A stretch of DNA of 51,930 nucleotides. Source: Streptococcus acidominimus. Lineage in GTDB: Bacteria; Bacillota; Bacilli; Lactobacillales; Streptococcaceae. The stretch is taken from positions 1-51,930 of the forward strand of contig NZ_MSJL01000012.1 in assembly GCF_001921825.1 (NCBI RefSeq), in the 5' to 3' direction. Below, piece by piece: positions 9,524-24,185 of this stretch. The notes beneath the pieces were generated by a model that was not told the DNA's origin, did no database searches, and was given only the letters and a program-made list of their open reading frames with translations. How positions within the stretch are numbered: the first letter of the stretch is position 1; each line of letters opens with the position of its first letter. Position numbers and translations under genes: made by a program.

Positions 9524-11806
9524 TTAATCTTCATCTTTTGATTTTTTCTTGTTAAAGAATCCATATCCAAGTAAAGTACCAAAGGTTACAAGCCCTGCAA
9601 GTGCAAGATTTGAAGTTGCTACACCGGTCTTAGGAAGAGTGGTTCTAGGTTTGATAGTAGTTGATTCAGAGTTTCCACCAGAATCATTGGCTCCTTTTCT
9701 ACCTCCGCTATCTGTGCTAGCATTATCACACTTATCACATTTATCTTGCTTTTCACATTGGTCACATTTATCGCCCTTGTCACCTGGATCGCCTTTGTCG
9801 CCCTTGTCACCGGGGTCACCCTTGTCGCCGGGGTCGCCTTTATCGCCTTTGTCGCCTGGATCGCCTTTGTCGCCCTTGTCACCTGGATCGCCTTTGTCGC
9901 CTGGATCGCCTTTGTCACCCTTGTCGCCCTTGTCACCTTTGTCGCCTGGATCGCCTTTGTCACCCTTGTCGCCCTTGTCACCTTTGTCGCCTGGATCGCC
10001 TTTGTCACCTTTTTCACTTGGAGCAAGAACTGTTCCATCAACTGCTGCGCTAACTTCTTTACCAAGTTCAGTCTGTGTTACAGACACATTGTCACCTTTT
10101 TCAAGTGTTGCCGTATCTGGTACTTGTACAGCCCAGGTTCCATCAGCTCCAACAGTTGTTGTTACTTGACTTTGATCTTTGAATGTTACAATAATCGTCG
10201 CACTTGGAATCCCCTTACCCGTAACTGCTACATCTTCTACAGACATCGCGTGGATAATTGGATTCGCTGATACTTCCACTGTCTTAGGAACAACCGTTAC
10301 CTCTATTGAGTTACTTGGAGATTTTCCTTGGGCTAGCTGTTTGGCAGAAACGACTTGACCAACTGTCAATGGGATTGGTCCAGTAGCAGACCAAGTATTA
10401 TCGTCACCCACTACGACATCTACTGTACTACCATCTGGGAAGGTTAGTGTTACCGTTGCACCAGCAACACCTACACCAGTTACTGTTTCGCTACCTTCTA
10501 CAACTGGATTGATGATTGGTGCTGATGTCACTTCTTGTGCAACTGGGCGGTATTTTGCATAGTACACAAGATTTCTATTCACTACGGTATTCAAAATGGT
10601 ATCCTTATCCACTACATTCGTTGTCGGGTCAACATACCAACCAACAAACTCATACCCTTCTTTTGCGACAGGCTCTGGCAAAGTATTATTTGCAATAGTA
10701 GCAATTTTTCTCGTATTACCTTCTACCTTAACGGATACCGCCGCTCCATCACGAATCAAGCCTTTTTCTATATCTGTCGCGAATGTCACTGTATGCTCTG
10801 GTACAGCAAATGTTGCTCGCAAATCAATATCACCTTTTGCGCTGATATTCAATGCTTCTTCTGCCGTAAACAATTGATTAGCCAACTCAGGATATTTTTC
10901 TTTCATGGAATCATCAATACGCCAACCAACAAATTGATAACCATAAGCTTTTTCGGCATCACTCAATGCAGGTTCTATTAGGATATTGATCAAATTATTT
11001 AGTTTGTCATTGAACAGCACACCATGTAAGGTTGCAAATTTATTTCCTTCTTGTTCAAAGTAATGCAGACCACCTTCAAATAGGGTTAGATTTTGACCAA
11101 AATCTATTGGATTCCCATCTGCACCATTTAATACATAGGTACCTGCATCTGTATGTAGTCTCAAAGCGTATGGCTGACGAACAACTGCAAATAACACTGT
11201 GCTAACTGGTGTTGTATTTCCTGCATCATCTATCGCTGGATTTCCATATTTATCAATTTTCACTTGACCCTGCACCCTTACTTGACCATTTTCAACAATG
11301 ATAGGTTTTGAGCGATTGGCATTTTGGAAAGGTACTCCAAATTCCTGCAAGGCCGGTAAATCCAAGACCTCATGTGGAATACCGACAATATTTGTCGTTC
11401 CTATTTCGATATAGTAGGTACCATCTCCGACTTCATCAAAAGCAAAATCCCCCATGGTACCACCGACTCCTGAATTGATCTCTTGAATTACATTTCCTGA
11501 CGCATCCAGTAGTTTCACTGGAACACTTGTATAGCCTCTAAGCTCTGTTTGTCCATTAGGCGTAGAACCTTGTGAACCTGTCAATAATCCTGTATTAAAT
11601 TGACGTGCATCTGCATTATCCCATATCTTAACTTTACCCGTCACTTGAGTAGTAACTTGTTCTTCCGCAGCATAGACGACTATTTTCCCAAATACAGCCT
11701 GTCCAAGCGGAGACATCGGGCTCACAAGAGCACTAGCAAGAAGAACTGAACAGACACCTACCGAGAACTTCCGTATTGAAAATATTTGTTTTCGTTTTGG
11801 ATACAT
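9524..11806 (-). CDS. YSIRK/LPXTG surface protein with collagen-like stalk and Cys-rich cap
   Basis: A 760-residue protein. The signal peptide contains the YSIRK variant [11 protein letters not shown] Cna-like module lies near 50-140, followed by a region of unclear fold and two 'GY(E/Q)FVGW' modules of the Listeria-Bacteroides (InlB B-repeat) type. Two bacterial Ig domains ([34 protein letters not shown]) precede a G-D-K/G-D-P collagen-like tract at about 598-680. Four cysteines follow at 681, 684, 690 and 693 (two CxxC pairs). LPKTG is at 724-728, then a membrane helix and KKKSKDED tail. YSIRK signals usually direct secretion at the septum. The ligand is unknown. ATG at 11806 has GGAGG upstream. 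Confidence 0.88.
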   Translation of the reverse strand: MYPKRKQIFSIRKFSVGVCSVLLASALVSPMSPLGQAVFGKIVVYAAEEQVTTQVTGKVKIWDNADARQFNTGLLTGSQGSTPNGQTELRGYTSVPVKLLDASGNVIQEINSGVGGTMGDFAFDEVGDGTYYIEIGTTNIVGIPHEVLDLPALQEFGVPFQNANRSKPIIVENGQVRVQGQVKIDKYGNPAIDDAGNTTPVSTVLFAVVRQPYALRLHTDAGTYVLNGADGNPIDFGQNLTLFEGGLHYFEQEGNKFATLHGVLFNDKLNNLINILIEPALSDAEKAYGYQFVGWRIDDSMKEKYPELANQLFTAEEALNISAKGDIDLRATFAVPEHTVTFATDIEKGLIRDGAAVSVKVEGNTRKIATIANNTLPEPVAKEGYEFVGWYVDPTTNVVDKDTILNTVVNRNLVYYAKYRPVAQEVTSAPIINPVVEGSETVTGVGVAGATVTLTFPDGSTVDVVVGDDNTWSATGPIPLTVGQVVSAKQLAQGKSPSNSIEVTVVPKTVEVSANPIIHAMSVEDVAVTGKGIPSATIIVTFKDQSQVTTTVGADGTWAVQVPDTATLEKGDNVSVTQTELGKEVSAAVDGTVLAPSEKGDKGDPGDKGDKGDKGDKGDPGDKGDKGDKGDKGDPGDKGDPGDKGDKGDPGDKGDKGDPGDKGDPGDKGDKGDPGDKGDKCDQCEKQDKCDKCDNASTDSGGRKGANDSGGNSESTTIKPRTTLPKTGVATSNLALAGLVTFGTLLGYGFFNKKKSKDED
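9774..10017 (-). repeat. 9-bp-periodic collagen-like coding repeat
   Basis: Short tandem units encoding Gly-Asp-Lys and Gly-Asp-Pro triplets, with Gly at every third residue, as a collagen triple helix needs. The units are nearly identical at DNA level, so slippage should vary stalk length between strains. Confidence 0.85.
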
Positions 11807-11997
11807 AAATTTCCTCCATAATTAAATTGATAGTCAAAGAAAATTAAAACATATTAAGAAACGAGAGCGTTAAACAATTCCTAGACCAAAGAATTCTTAC
11901 ATTTCTAAGTAATTATCTTTTTGTTAAAGACTTATAACTTGAGTTCAAGTTCCCTAAATTCTCTTGACAAAGTGTGGTTTTAATCTTCAGATTGCTT

Positions 11998-14352
11998 TTA
12001 AACATCTCGATTATTTTTTCTAGTTCTAAGCTTTAAATCAATGACAGCAGAAGCAGTCACAATCATAAAAGTCGTCAGCGGAAGAAATAGTTGAGAGATC
12101 TCTCCTGTTTGAGGGAGAATTTTTTGATGATGTTGATCTTTTTGAATGAGTTGAGGTTCTTCTTCCACTTTATCATCAATTGATAAAAAATGATTTTTCT
12201 TATTCGAGTCATAACTTGTCCCATCTTTTGACCCGCCAACAGGTGCTTTCTTCGTGCCGTACTCGATAATCTCGTCTACCGCCTCGGTGGTGATAGTGTT
12301 TGATTTCTCCACACGACTGGTCTCACGACCGTCTGTCAAGGTTACCGTCTCTACTATGGTACGAACACCATTGTGACCTTGTTGAACAACTCTTTCCTCT
12401 CCCTCTAGCATATCGGCATTAGAACGGCGGACTGTCTTATAGGAAACTGGGACGGTATGACTTTCTTCTCGCGTCTCAACGACTGGAGCTTGCTTGGTGC
12501 CGTACTCGATAATCTCGTCTACCGCCTCGGTGGTGATAGTATTTGATTTCTCTACACGGCTGGTTTCACGACCGTCTGTCAGGGTTACCGTCTCTACTAT
12601 GGTACGAACACCATTGTGACCTTGTTGAACAACTTGCTCGAAGCCCACAGCTAGGGTATCATTAGGACGGCGGACTGTCTTGTATGCCACAGGTTCCGTG
12701 CGACTTTCTTCTCGCGTCTCAACGACTGGAGCTTGCTTGGTGCCGTACTCGATAATCTCATCTACCGCCTCGGTGGTGATAGTGTTTGATTTCTCCACAC
12801 GACTGGTCTCACGACCGTCTGTCAAGGTTACCGTCTCTACTATGGTACGGACACCATTTTGACCTTGTTGAATCACTTGCTCAAAGCCCACAGCTAGGGT
12901 ATCATTGGGACGGCGGACTGTCTTGTATGCCACAGGTTCCGTGCGACTTTCTTCTCGCGTCTCAACGACTGGTGCTTGCTTGGTGCCGTACTCGATAATC
13001 TCGTCTACTGCCTCGATGGTGATAGTATTTGATTTCTCTACACGGCTGGTTTCTTGACCATCTGTCAAGGTTACCGTCTCTACTATGGTACGTTCACCGT
13101 TGTGACCCTGTTGAACAACTCTTTCCTCTCCCTCTAGCATATCGGCATTAGGACGGCGGACTGTCTTATAGGAAACTGGGACGGTATGACTTTCTTCTCG
13201 CGTCTCAACGACTGGTGCTTGCTTAGTGCCATACTCGATAATCTCGTCTACCGCCTCGGTGGTGATAGTATTTGATTTCTCTACACGGCTGGTTTCTTGA
13301 CCATCTGTCAAGGTTACCGTCTCTACTATGGTACGTTCACCGTTGTGACCCTGTTGAACAACTCTTTCCTCTCCCTCTAGCATATCGGCATTAGGACGGC
13401 GGACTGTCTTATAGGAAACTGGGACGGTATGGCTTTCTTCTCGCGTCTCAACAACAGGCTGTGATGGCTGTGGAGTTACAGTACGTGCAATTGCAACAGC
13501 TTCAATAGGTAAAATTGTACGTGAACCATCATCTGTATAGGTAATGATGAGATTCCGTCCCTCATACGTTAGGGTATGGGCATACTCACCAATATAATAT
13601 GTCTCATCCAAAAGCTGATTAATTTTCGCTAGCTCACTGTCCGTCAAACTATCAAAGTTAACAACTGATATCTTTAAATTCTCTGAAACAGGATTTTGGA
13701 ATTCTGGCTCTAATTCTTTTGCAATCGTCGGGGATAAGCTTTTCACCGCTCTATTCAAGGCATTTACAGCTGTATCAATCACAGGAGTGTTGGCAATATT
13801 TCCAAACTCGGTCTGGTAATTGACCACGGCAAACATTTCCTGCAAACGGTTATAAATCGCAACTTTCTCCTCTTGGGTAACCGTATTATATGCCATATCT
13901 GCACGCTTCGCATCAATCAAACCAGATATTTCAGAGAAATAACCTGGGGCTAGCTCCTGAATCGCACGTCCCTTTGATACTGCAAGTTCAAGAGAATCAG
14001 CCAAGGTCGTTGCCTGGGCTAAAGCAGCTACATAAGCATTATAACTCTCACTCGTATAATCATTAGGATTAATATTCGTACTCGCTGCCTTATCGCGAAT
14101 CGTCGCAATCGTTGCCTCAATACTCTCATAACTTGGAGTTGGAGTTGTAAAGAAATTCAGGTTTGACTTTACTCGTCCCTCAAGGTCAAAAATATCCCGA
14201 GCTGTTACCTGCTGTGTTTCTGCATACACATATGAAATAGCTGCCGCATTTGGAATGAGTATAGCACCAATCGTGACAGAAGCTACTCCAACAGAAAATT
14301 TGCGAATCGCATACTTTTTAACTTTATTCCAATCAAACGAAGTTTTTTTCAC
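11998..14352 (-). CDS. YSIRK/LPXTG surface protein with five G5 domains
   Basis: A 784-residue protein. The signal peptide has the YSIRK variant [11 protein letters not shown] helical region at about 45-225 includes FIVAR-like helices (DYTSESYNAYVAALAQA). Five 81-residue G5-type repeats follow (each VVETREES...YKTVRRPN...QQG.NG.RTIVETVTL..G.ETSR...EIIEYGTK). A short linker leads to LPQTG, a hydrophobic helix and a basic tail. G5 domains occur in streptococcal and staphylococcal surface proteins and zinc metalloproteases, and can form extended stalks or bind N-acetylglucosamine polymers. No catalytic motif is visible, so this looks like an adhesin or stalk. GGAG precedes the ATG. Confidence 0.87.
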   Translation of the reverse strand: MKKTSFDWNKVKKYAIRKFSVGVASVTIGAILIPNAAAISYVYAETQQVTARDIFDLEGRVKSNLNFFTTPTPSYESIEATIATIRDKAASTNINPNDYTSESYNAYVAALAQATTLADSLELAVSKGRAIQELAPGYFSEISGLIDAKRADMAYNTVTQEEKVAIYNRLQEMFAVVNYQTEFGNIANTPVIDTAVNALNRAVKSLSPTIAKELEPEFQNPVSENLKISVVNFDSLTDSELAKINQLLDETYYIGEYAHTLTYEGRNLIITYTDDGSRTILPIEAVAIARTVTPQPSQPVVETREESHTVPVSYKTVRRPNADMLEGEERVVQQGHNGERTIVETVTLTDGQETSRVEKSNTITTEAVDEIIEYGTKQAPVVETREESHTVPVSYKTVRRPNADMLEGEERVVQQGHNGERTIVETVTLTDGQETSRVEKSNTITIEAVDEIIEYGTKQAPVVETREESRTEPVAYKTVRRPNDTLAVGFEQVIQQGQNGVRTIVETVTLTDGRETSRVEKSNTITTEAVDEIIEYGTKQAPVVETREESRTEPVAYKTVRRPNDTLAVGFEQVVQQGHNGVRTIVETVTLTDGRETSRVEKSNTITTEAVDEIIEYGTKQAPVVETREESHTVPVSYKTVRRSNADMLEGEERVVQQGHNGVRTIVETVTLTDGRETSRVEKSNTITTEAVDEIIEYGTKKAPVGGSKDGTSYDSNKKNHFLSIDDKVEEEPQLIQKDQHHQKILPQTGEISQLFLPLTTFMIVTASAVIDLKLRTRKNNRDV
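12241..13455 (-). repeat. five 243-bp tandem G5-coding repeats
   Basis: Five units at a constant 243-bp period. Units 1, 2 and 5 (in protein order) carry the 'HTVPVSYKTVRR(P/S)NADMLEGEERV' version; units 3 and 4 carry 'RTEPVAYKTVRRPNDTLAVGFEQV'. The second half is almost constant across all five. This is a mosaic expected from unequal recombination. Confidence 0.9.
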
Positions 14353-14517
14353 AATCGTCTCCTTATCTAATAACTGTGCCGTCTTTTAAAACGGATATGG
14401 CATATAGAACAATATTGTTTCTTCCCCAAACGTCTCCAGTATGCACTAAAAAACACTTTCAATAACAGTATATACCAAATACAGCCTATGAAAACTATGC
14501 TGTATTCAGTCTATTCA

Positions 14518-20345
<5,828 letters not shown>

Positions 20346-20346
<1 letters not shown>

Positions 20347-20786
20347 TACTTCATCGTTCCTTTATGGTTTAGTATATAATCTGTTAAAAACGTTAGAGAG
20401 CGCTCAACAATATAGCCTCCCTTACTAAGAATGTAGAATAGGTCTTCTATATCTCCTGAAACTCTGGTTACATGCCGCGCAAAAACTCGACTTTCTTCAT
20501 CCAGCGCAAAATAGTAATAAAGACCGTGTTGGAGATTGAGCGCATTGATCCCCTCCAGCCAGAGAGAACGCTCATCCCTATGGGGGAGATATGCCAGATG
20601 GTTAAAGACAATCTGGCATATACACTCTGATTCTCCCTTTGAAATAGATAGGGCAAATTCTATTTGATGATCCTCGAAAATTAATAGTCGACCTTTGTAG
20701 ACTACCGCTTCCTCCTCTTCTCTCACTTTAAGAGGGAACCCTTTCATTTCTAACAGCTCTTGAAATCTTTGATTTAAATCCGACAT
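20346..20786 (-). CDS. cytoplasmic protein coupled to the giant adhesin, possibly YbjN/T3SS-chaperone-like
   Basis: A 146-residue soluble protein with no signal peptide or membrane segment. I do not recognise it firmly. The pattern of an N-terminal helix, antiparallel strands and a C-terminal helix (VFNHLAYLPHRDERSLWLEGINALN...DIEDLFYILSKGG) recalls the YbjN / type III secretion chaperone-like fold; this is a weak impression. An in-frame ATG at 20792 leaves only 3 nt to GGAG; the ATG at 20786 has 9 nt and is preferred. Its stop shares a base with the adhesin start, and it begins shortly after the DivIVA-like gene. A dedicated role in producing or placing the adhesin is inference from this coupling. 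Confidence 0.7.
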
Positions 20787-20798
20787 CAGCATCTGCTC

Positions 20799-21434
20799 CT
20801 ATTTAGATCCAAACGAATAGAGAGGAATTTCTCCCGTATCTTCTTCATTGCCCTTGTTGTTTTCTACCTGCTCTGAAGAAGTTGTCAAACTCTTATCAGA
20901 TTCATTTGCCATCTGTTTGGTTAGATAGAGTACTTTTCGACTATTTTCTAGAATGGTATTTAATTCGGAATCATGTTCATGCAAGTCCGCTAACTCAATA
21001 TGATCTACCATTTCCATATGTCGATTGAGCAGCTGGCGCAGTTCAACTTTCATAAACTCTTCATGAGTTACAATTCTCCGCCGTGCTTCTTCTAACTCTT
21101 GTAACTTGACCTCCGTATTGCGTACACGATCGCTAAGATTCTCTTTTGTTAGACGAATTAATTCTTCCGCCTTGACCTCCGAATCCGTCAAAATGTCTCT
21201 GGAAATTCGTTTGGCTTCTGTCAAAGCTTCGGAAATAAAGAGTTCTTTTTCCTGATAGCGTTCTATTGTCCGTTTAAAGGTCGCATTTAACTCCTCCAAG
21301 TCATGAATCTTTTTTTCATAGTCTCCTCGTTGCCGACTCAACTCATTGTCATGCTCTCTGCGTTGAGCATTCAAAACCCGATGAACAGAAGATTTTGAAT
21401 ACCCAAAAAATAATGTTCCTTTCAACTCAGCCAT
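20799..21434 (-). CDS. DivIVA-like coiled-coil protein
   Basis: A 211-residue protein. Its N terminus (LFFGYSKSSVHRVLNAQRREHDNEL) resembles the DivIVA lipid-binding/tetramerisation head with its conserved FxGY-like turn. A long coiled coil spans about 25-150 and contains the DivIVA-style 'EALTEAKRISRDILTDSEVKAEELI' stretch. The C-terminal 40 residues are acidic and disordered. It is shorter and more divergent than the housekeeping streptococcal DivIVA, which is normally near ylm genes. DivIVA proteins sense negative membrane curvature and recruit partners to poles and septa. A possible -10 (TATAAT) is at 21459-21464 and AAGGAG precedes the ATG. First gene of the operon with the coupled protein and the giant adhesin. 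Confidence 0.7.
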   Translation of the reverse strand: MAELKGTLFFGYSKSSVHRVLNAQRREHDNELSRQRGDYEKKIHDLEELNATFKRTIERYQEKELFISEALTEAKRISRDILTDSEVKAEELIRLTKENLSDRVRNTEVKLQELEEARRRIVTHEEFMKVELRQLLNRHMEMVDHIELADLHEHDSELNTILENSRKVLYLTKQMANESDKSLTTSSEQVENNKGNEEDTGEIPLYSFGSK

Positions 21435-21651
21435 TTTTTTCTCCTTGAAATGTTAGATATTATAGCTATTTCACTTTTAAAAAGTATGTTATGAAAAACA
21501 TGGTATAAGGAATAGATCTTGGAAAAACTGTCCTTGAACATGCAAAAAAACATACATAGAATACTATTTTAATGTAAATTGATTTATATTATTCAGTCAT
21601 TTAGAAACAACAAGAAGTATGCACTCTAACTATAAAGCAGTCAGGTAAAAA

Positions 21652-21849
21652 CTAATCACAACTGTCACTAGCTATCTCTCCTTTATGAGATCCCGTTCGT
21701 CGTTCAGAATGTCTCCAATAACGTCGGCTACAAATACTACTACAAAATACTGTTCGCCTATCAAGAATTCCGCTTTGTGTCACTACTTGGCATCCACATT
21801 TTTTACAGATAAACGTATAGCTCTCATAAAAATTGTTTCTTTTTTCCAA
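21652..21849 (-). CDS. small four-cysteine zinc-ribbon-like protein
   Basis: A 65-residue protein with CKKCGC near the N terminus and CSSIC-SRRYWRH after a 15-residue gap, consistent with one zinc-binding knuckle pair followed by a basic Arg/His stretch. The start is TTG at 21849 with GGGAGG 9 nt upstream. No longer homologous frame is visible. It could be a nucleic-acid-binding regulator, but function is unknown. It lies 217 bp before the DivIVA-like gene in the same direction. Confidence 0.5.
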   Translation of the reverse strand: MEKRNNFYESYTFICKKCGCQVVTQSGILDRRTVFCSSICSRRYWRHSERRTGSHKGEIASDSCD

Positions 21850-21914
21850 GACTACTTTCCTCCCTTCAGCTAATACTTCTTCATCTTTTCTAAGAATATC
21901 GTCATTTAGTTTGC

Positions 21915-22005
21915 ATCTTTATTACTTCGTTAACTCGTCTTACTGTACTCCAGTTATCTGCGATTCGTTTCGATAGTACAAAAAATAAACTAAACGGCTA
22001 TGACT
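21915..22005. repeat. short mosaic intergenic repeat fragment
   Basis: The segment carries the modules 'ttacttcgttaactcgtctt' and 'ataaactaaacggctatga'. Related copies occur at 9443-9480, 24735-24800 and 43630-43790, in both orientations. It belongs to the same intergenic repeat system as the larger blocks. No gene is seen in it. Confidence 0.6.
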
Positions 22006-22047
22006 AGCCCTTTTACCTACTATTAGGTATCTGGAAAACACATATTT

Positions 22048-22074
22048 CTAAACATATGCTTCATTTTTTTGCAT
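22048..22074 (-). other. 8-codon ORF with strong ribosome-binding site (possible leader peptide)
   Basis: ATG at 22074 follows GGAGGAGAAAAG and encodes MQKNEAYV before TAG. The Shine-Dalgarno is the strongest in this gene-poor kilobase, yet the frame closes after 8 codons. A possible promoter lies upstream (ATGACA, 17 bp, TATACA, around 22141-22168). It could be a leader peptide, a small signal peptide gene or a decayed gene start. Confidence 0.3.
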
Positions 22075-22140
22075 CTTTTCTCCTCCTATTCCTAATTCAG
22101 CAACTAACCGTCTCTTTCAAAGCGCCTAAAAACCGATACT

Positions 22141-22212
22141 GTATATATAATATATCAATATATGTCATTTGGTAGCGAATCCCAATTTCACATATTGATA
22201 TATTATATTAGT
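22141..22212. repeat. long AT-rich inverted repeat over a candidate promoter
   Basis: The arms ATATAATATATCAATATATGT and its near-complement at 22190-22210 could pair over about 18 bp around a 25-nt GC-richer loop. One arm overlaps the candidate promoter of the 8-codon ORF, so it could be an operator or part of a mobile miniature element. Confidence 0.45.
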
Positions 22213-22270
22213 TAATTAAACAAATATATTGTGGTTATTCTTGTGATATTTTTTAAAGACTGTTAGTTAT

Positions 22271-22317
22271 AAGGTTTGACTGTAAGTCAAACCTTTGATA
22301 TATGTAGTATATCAAAG
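22271..22317. other. two overlapping perfect hairpins
   Basis: AAGGTTTGACT-gta-AGTCAAACCTT (22271-22295) and CTTTGATATA-tgtag-TATATCAAAG (22293-22317) share three bases, so they exclude each other at the junction. Neither is followed by a T-run. No gene is seen between 22075 and 22370. Confidence 0.5.
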
Positions 22318-22372
22318 GGCTTAAATATAAATGCTTATGCGTATATTTTGTTGTTAAAATAAAGGAAAGAAC

Positions 22373-22405
22373 AAAAAAACTCTAACACTCGTATGAGTGC
22401 TAGAG
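22373..22405 (-). terminator. intrinsic terminator of the GH3 gene
   Basis: An 11-bp stem (CTCTAGCACTC on the minus strand, one G-T mismatch) with a 4-nt loop is followed by seven T. A second 12-bp hairpin (22422-22455) lies between it and the GH3 stop codon. Confidence 0.85.
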
Positions 22406-22460
22406 CTTCTCGTTTCTTTGCGGAAGAAGGCTGAAAGTGGAGACAGCTTTCTTCCACCTT

Positions 22461-24185
22461 CTATAATTTCGCTTGCCACTTCTTAGCCCAAACGTGTTCA
22501 TTCGGAACACCGTGGAAATCAGCCTTTCCTTCTAGTTTGTCAAGGAGGGCTTCGATCGTATTGGGGTTATGGTGGTAGGCATTGATGGCAGTTTTGACCA
22601 TTGTGACATCATGGAGGTGGGTCGTATAGTTGAAAGAGACAAATACTGTCGGGACTTCATGCACGTACCAAGGGACTTCATTTGCCATGGCTGTCTTCCA
22701 TTGAATACGGTAATTGTTTTGCGCACCGTATCCGACAACATTTGCGACAGTCAGTGCCAAATCAACTTCATCACGGTAGGTCAGGGTCGCCCCTTTGATC
22801 CGGCTATCTCCGTCATTGACTGTGACTTCATAACCTCTTCGCTCCAAGGCTGCCTTGAGGTGATCGACAACCTCATTGCTCGCATCCATAATGCCACCTT
22901 TTTCTCCCTCGAGATAGTAGAGGCGGATACGGCGATGCTTTTCTGGGTTAATCGGTAGGTTTGCCTGCGTATCTTTTAGAAGAGTAATCGACTTGTCCGC
23001 GGCTTCTCTCTGCCATGCTAGATGTTCTTCACAACCGATTATTGCGAGTTCTTCGGCATCTTTAAGGAGCCTTCCTTCTGCCTGCTTGATGTGGAGATTT
23101 AGCTTCGCCTTTAGACCTAAAATCCGACGGACGGCATCATTCAAGCGCTCTTCGGAGATAATCCCCTTGCGATAGCCATTGAGCATAAAGTGGAAGTCTT
23201 CCTCCATATTATTGAAGAATAAGAACATGTCGCAACCCGCAGCAATCGCAGCAGGAACATAGTCTTCCCGGCGCATTGCCGCTGTCATTCCCAGCATGTG
23301 GCTCGCATCTGTAATGACTAAGCCGTTGAAATCAAGATTGGTCTTTAAAAGCCCGTCAATCAATTCTGGCGCCAAGGTTGCTGGTAGGATGTCCTCATCT
23401 TTGAGGGCGGGGTTGAGCTGCTGTTGATAATAAGGAAGGGCAATGTGTCCCGCCATGATCATTTCTACTCCACGCTCAATATGGTGGCGATAGACCTGAC
23501 CAAAGGAAGCCTCCCATGCTTCTGGAGAGAGTTCATTCACACCAAGCACTAAGTGTTGGTCACGCTCTTCTGTCCCGTCACCCGGGAAATGCTTGATACA
23601 TTGGATCACTTCCCGCTCTGCTGTCAGTCCATCCAAGTAAGCGCTGGTGTAGCGGATCACAGCCTCTGCAGTTGTCCCGTAAGAGCGGGTATTGACAATG
23701 GTATTACGCCAGTTCTCCAAGATGTCCACACATGGGTCGAAATTGACATTGACACCGAGGGCTGTCTCTTCACGCGCAGAAACCAGACCTGCCAAGTATG
23801 GTACACGGGTATCACGACTTGCTTCTGATTGAGCACCTGAGGAAATGTAGGTTCCTCCCTTGACTGCACCATCACCACCAGAGTCACAGTTGGCAGCTAC
23901 CAAGAGTGGCACTTTAGAAGATGCCTGCAACTCATTGATCAAGCCTTGTACTTGTTCGGGACTGCCATTCATATAACGAGCACCACCGATATGGTATTTC
24001 TCAATAATCTCCTTATTCGTCAATGTATTTCCGCTGAAGGCATCACCGCCGAAGAAGAAGAGATTGACAAATAACTGCCCAATTTTCTCCTCATCTGAAA
24101 GTTCGGTGAGTGTCCTTTCTACCCAATCAATTTGATCCCTATCTAAATTGTAGGGCTTTTTACTTAAATCAACTAATCTTGCCAT
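22461..24185 (-). CDS. glycoside hydrolase family 3 beta-N-acetylhexosaminidase-type enzyme
   Basis: A 574-residue cytoplasmic enzyme without a signal peptide. The GH3 TIM-barrel carries the NagZ-type loop KHFPGDGTEERDQH (198-211), whose Asp-x-His dyad acts as the acid/base in this subgroup. 'LVITDASHMLGM' supplies the nucleophile Asp. A C-terminal alpha/beta sandwich follows (about 400-574). NagZ-like GH3 enzymes release N-acetylglucosamine from muropeptides or from GlcNAc-containing glycans. Next to a glucuronidase locus, a role in cleaving GlcA/GlcNAc oligosaccharides (glycosaminoglycan fragments) is attractive but inferred. It is separated from the hexuronate operon by a repeat block. Confidence 0.85.
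   Translation of the reverse strand: MARLVDLSKKPYNLDRDQIDWVERTLTELSDEEKIGQLFVNLFFFGGDAFSGNTLTNKEIIEKYHIGGARYMNGSPEQVQGLINELQASSKVPLLVAANCDSGGDGAVKGGTYISSGAQSEASRDTRVPYLAGLVSAREETALGVNVNFDPCVDILENWRNTIVNTRSYGTTAEAVIRYTSAYLDGLTAEREVIQCIKHFPGDGTEERDQHLVLGVNELSPEAWEASFGQVYRHHIERGVEMIMAGHIALPYYQQQLNPALKDEDILPATLAPELIDGLLKTNLDFNGLVITDASHMLGMTAAMRREDYVPAAIAAGCDMFLFFNNMEEDFHFMLNGYRKGIISEERLNDAVRRILGLKAKLNLHIKQAEGRLLKDAEELAIIGCEEHLAWQREAADKSITLLKDTQANLPINPEKHRRIRLYYLEGEKGGIMDASNEVVDHLKAALERRGYEVTVNDGDSRIKGATLTYRDEVDLALTVANVVGYGAQNNYRIQWKTAMANEVPWYVHEVPTVFVSFNYTTHLHDVTMVKTAINAYHHNPNTIEALLDKLEGKADFHGVPNEHVWAKKWQAKL

Noticed and set aside
9549..10270. Long plus-strand frames opposite the collagen-like tract of the 760-residue protein
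   Set aside because: They are the mirror of a 9-bp-periodic coding repeat, with low-complexity translation ([17 protein letters not shown]) and no start context.
14478..14506. AATACAGC/GCTGTATT hairpin after the giant adhesin gene as a terminator
   Set aside because: The stem is only 8 bp with a 13-nt loop and no T-run; termination there cannot be claimed.
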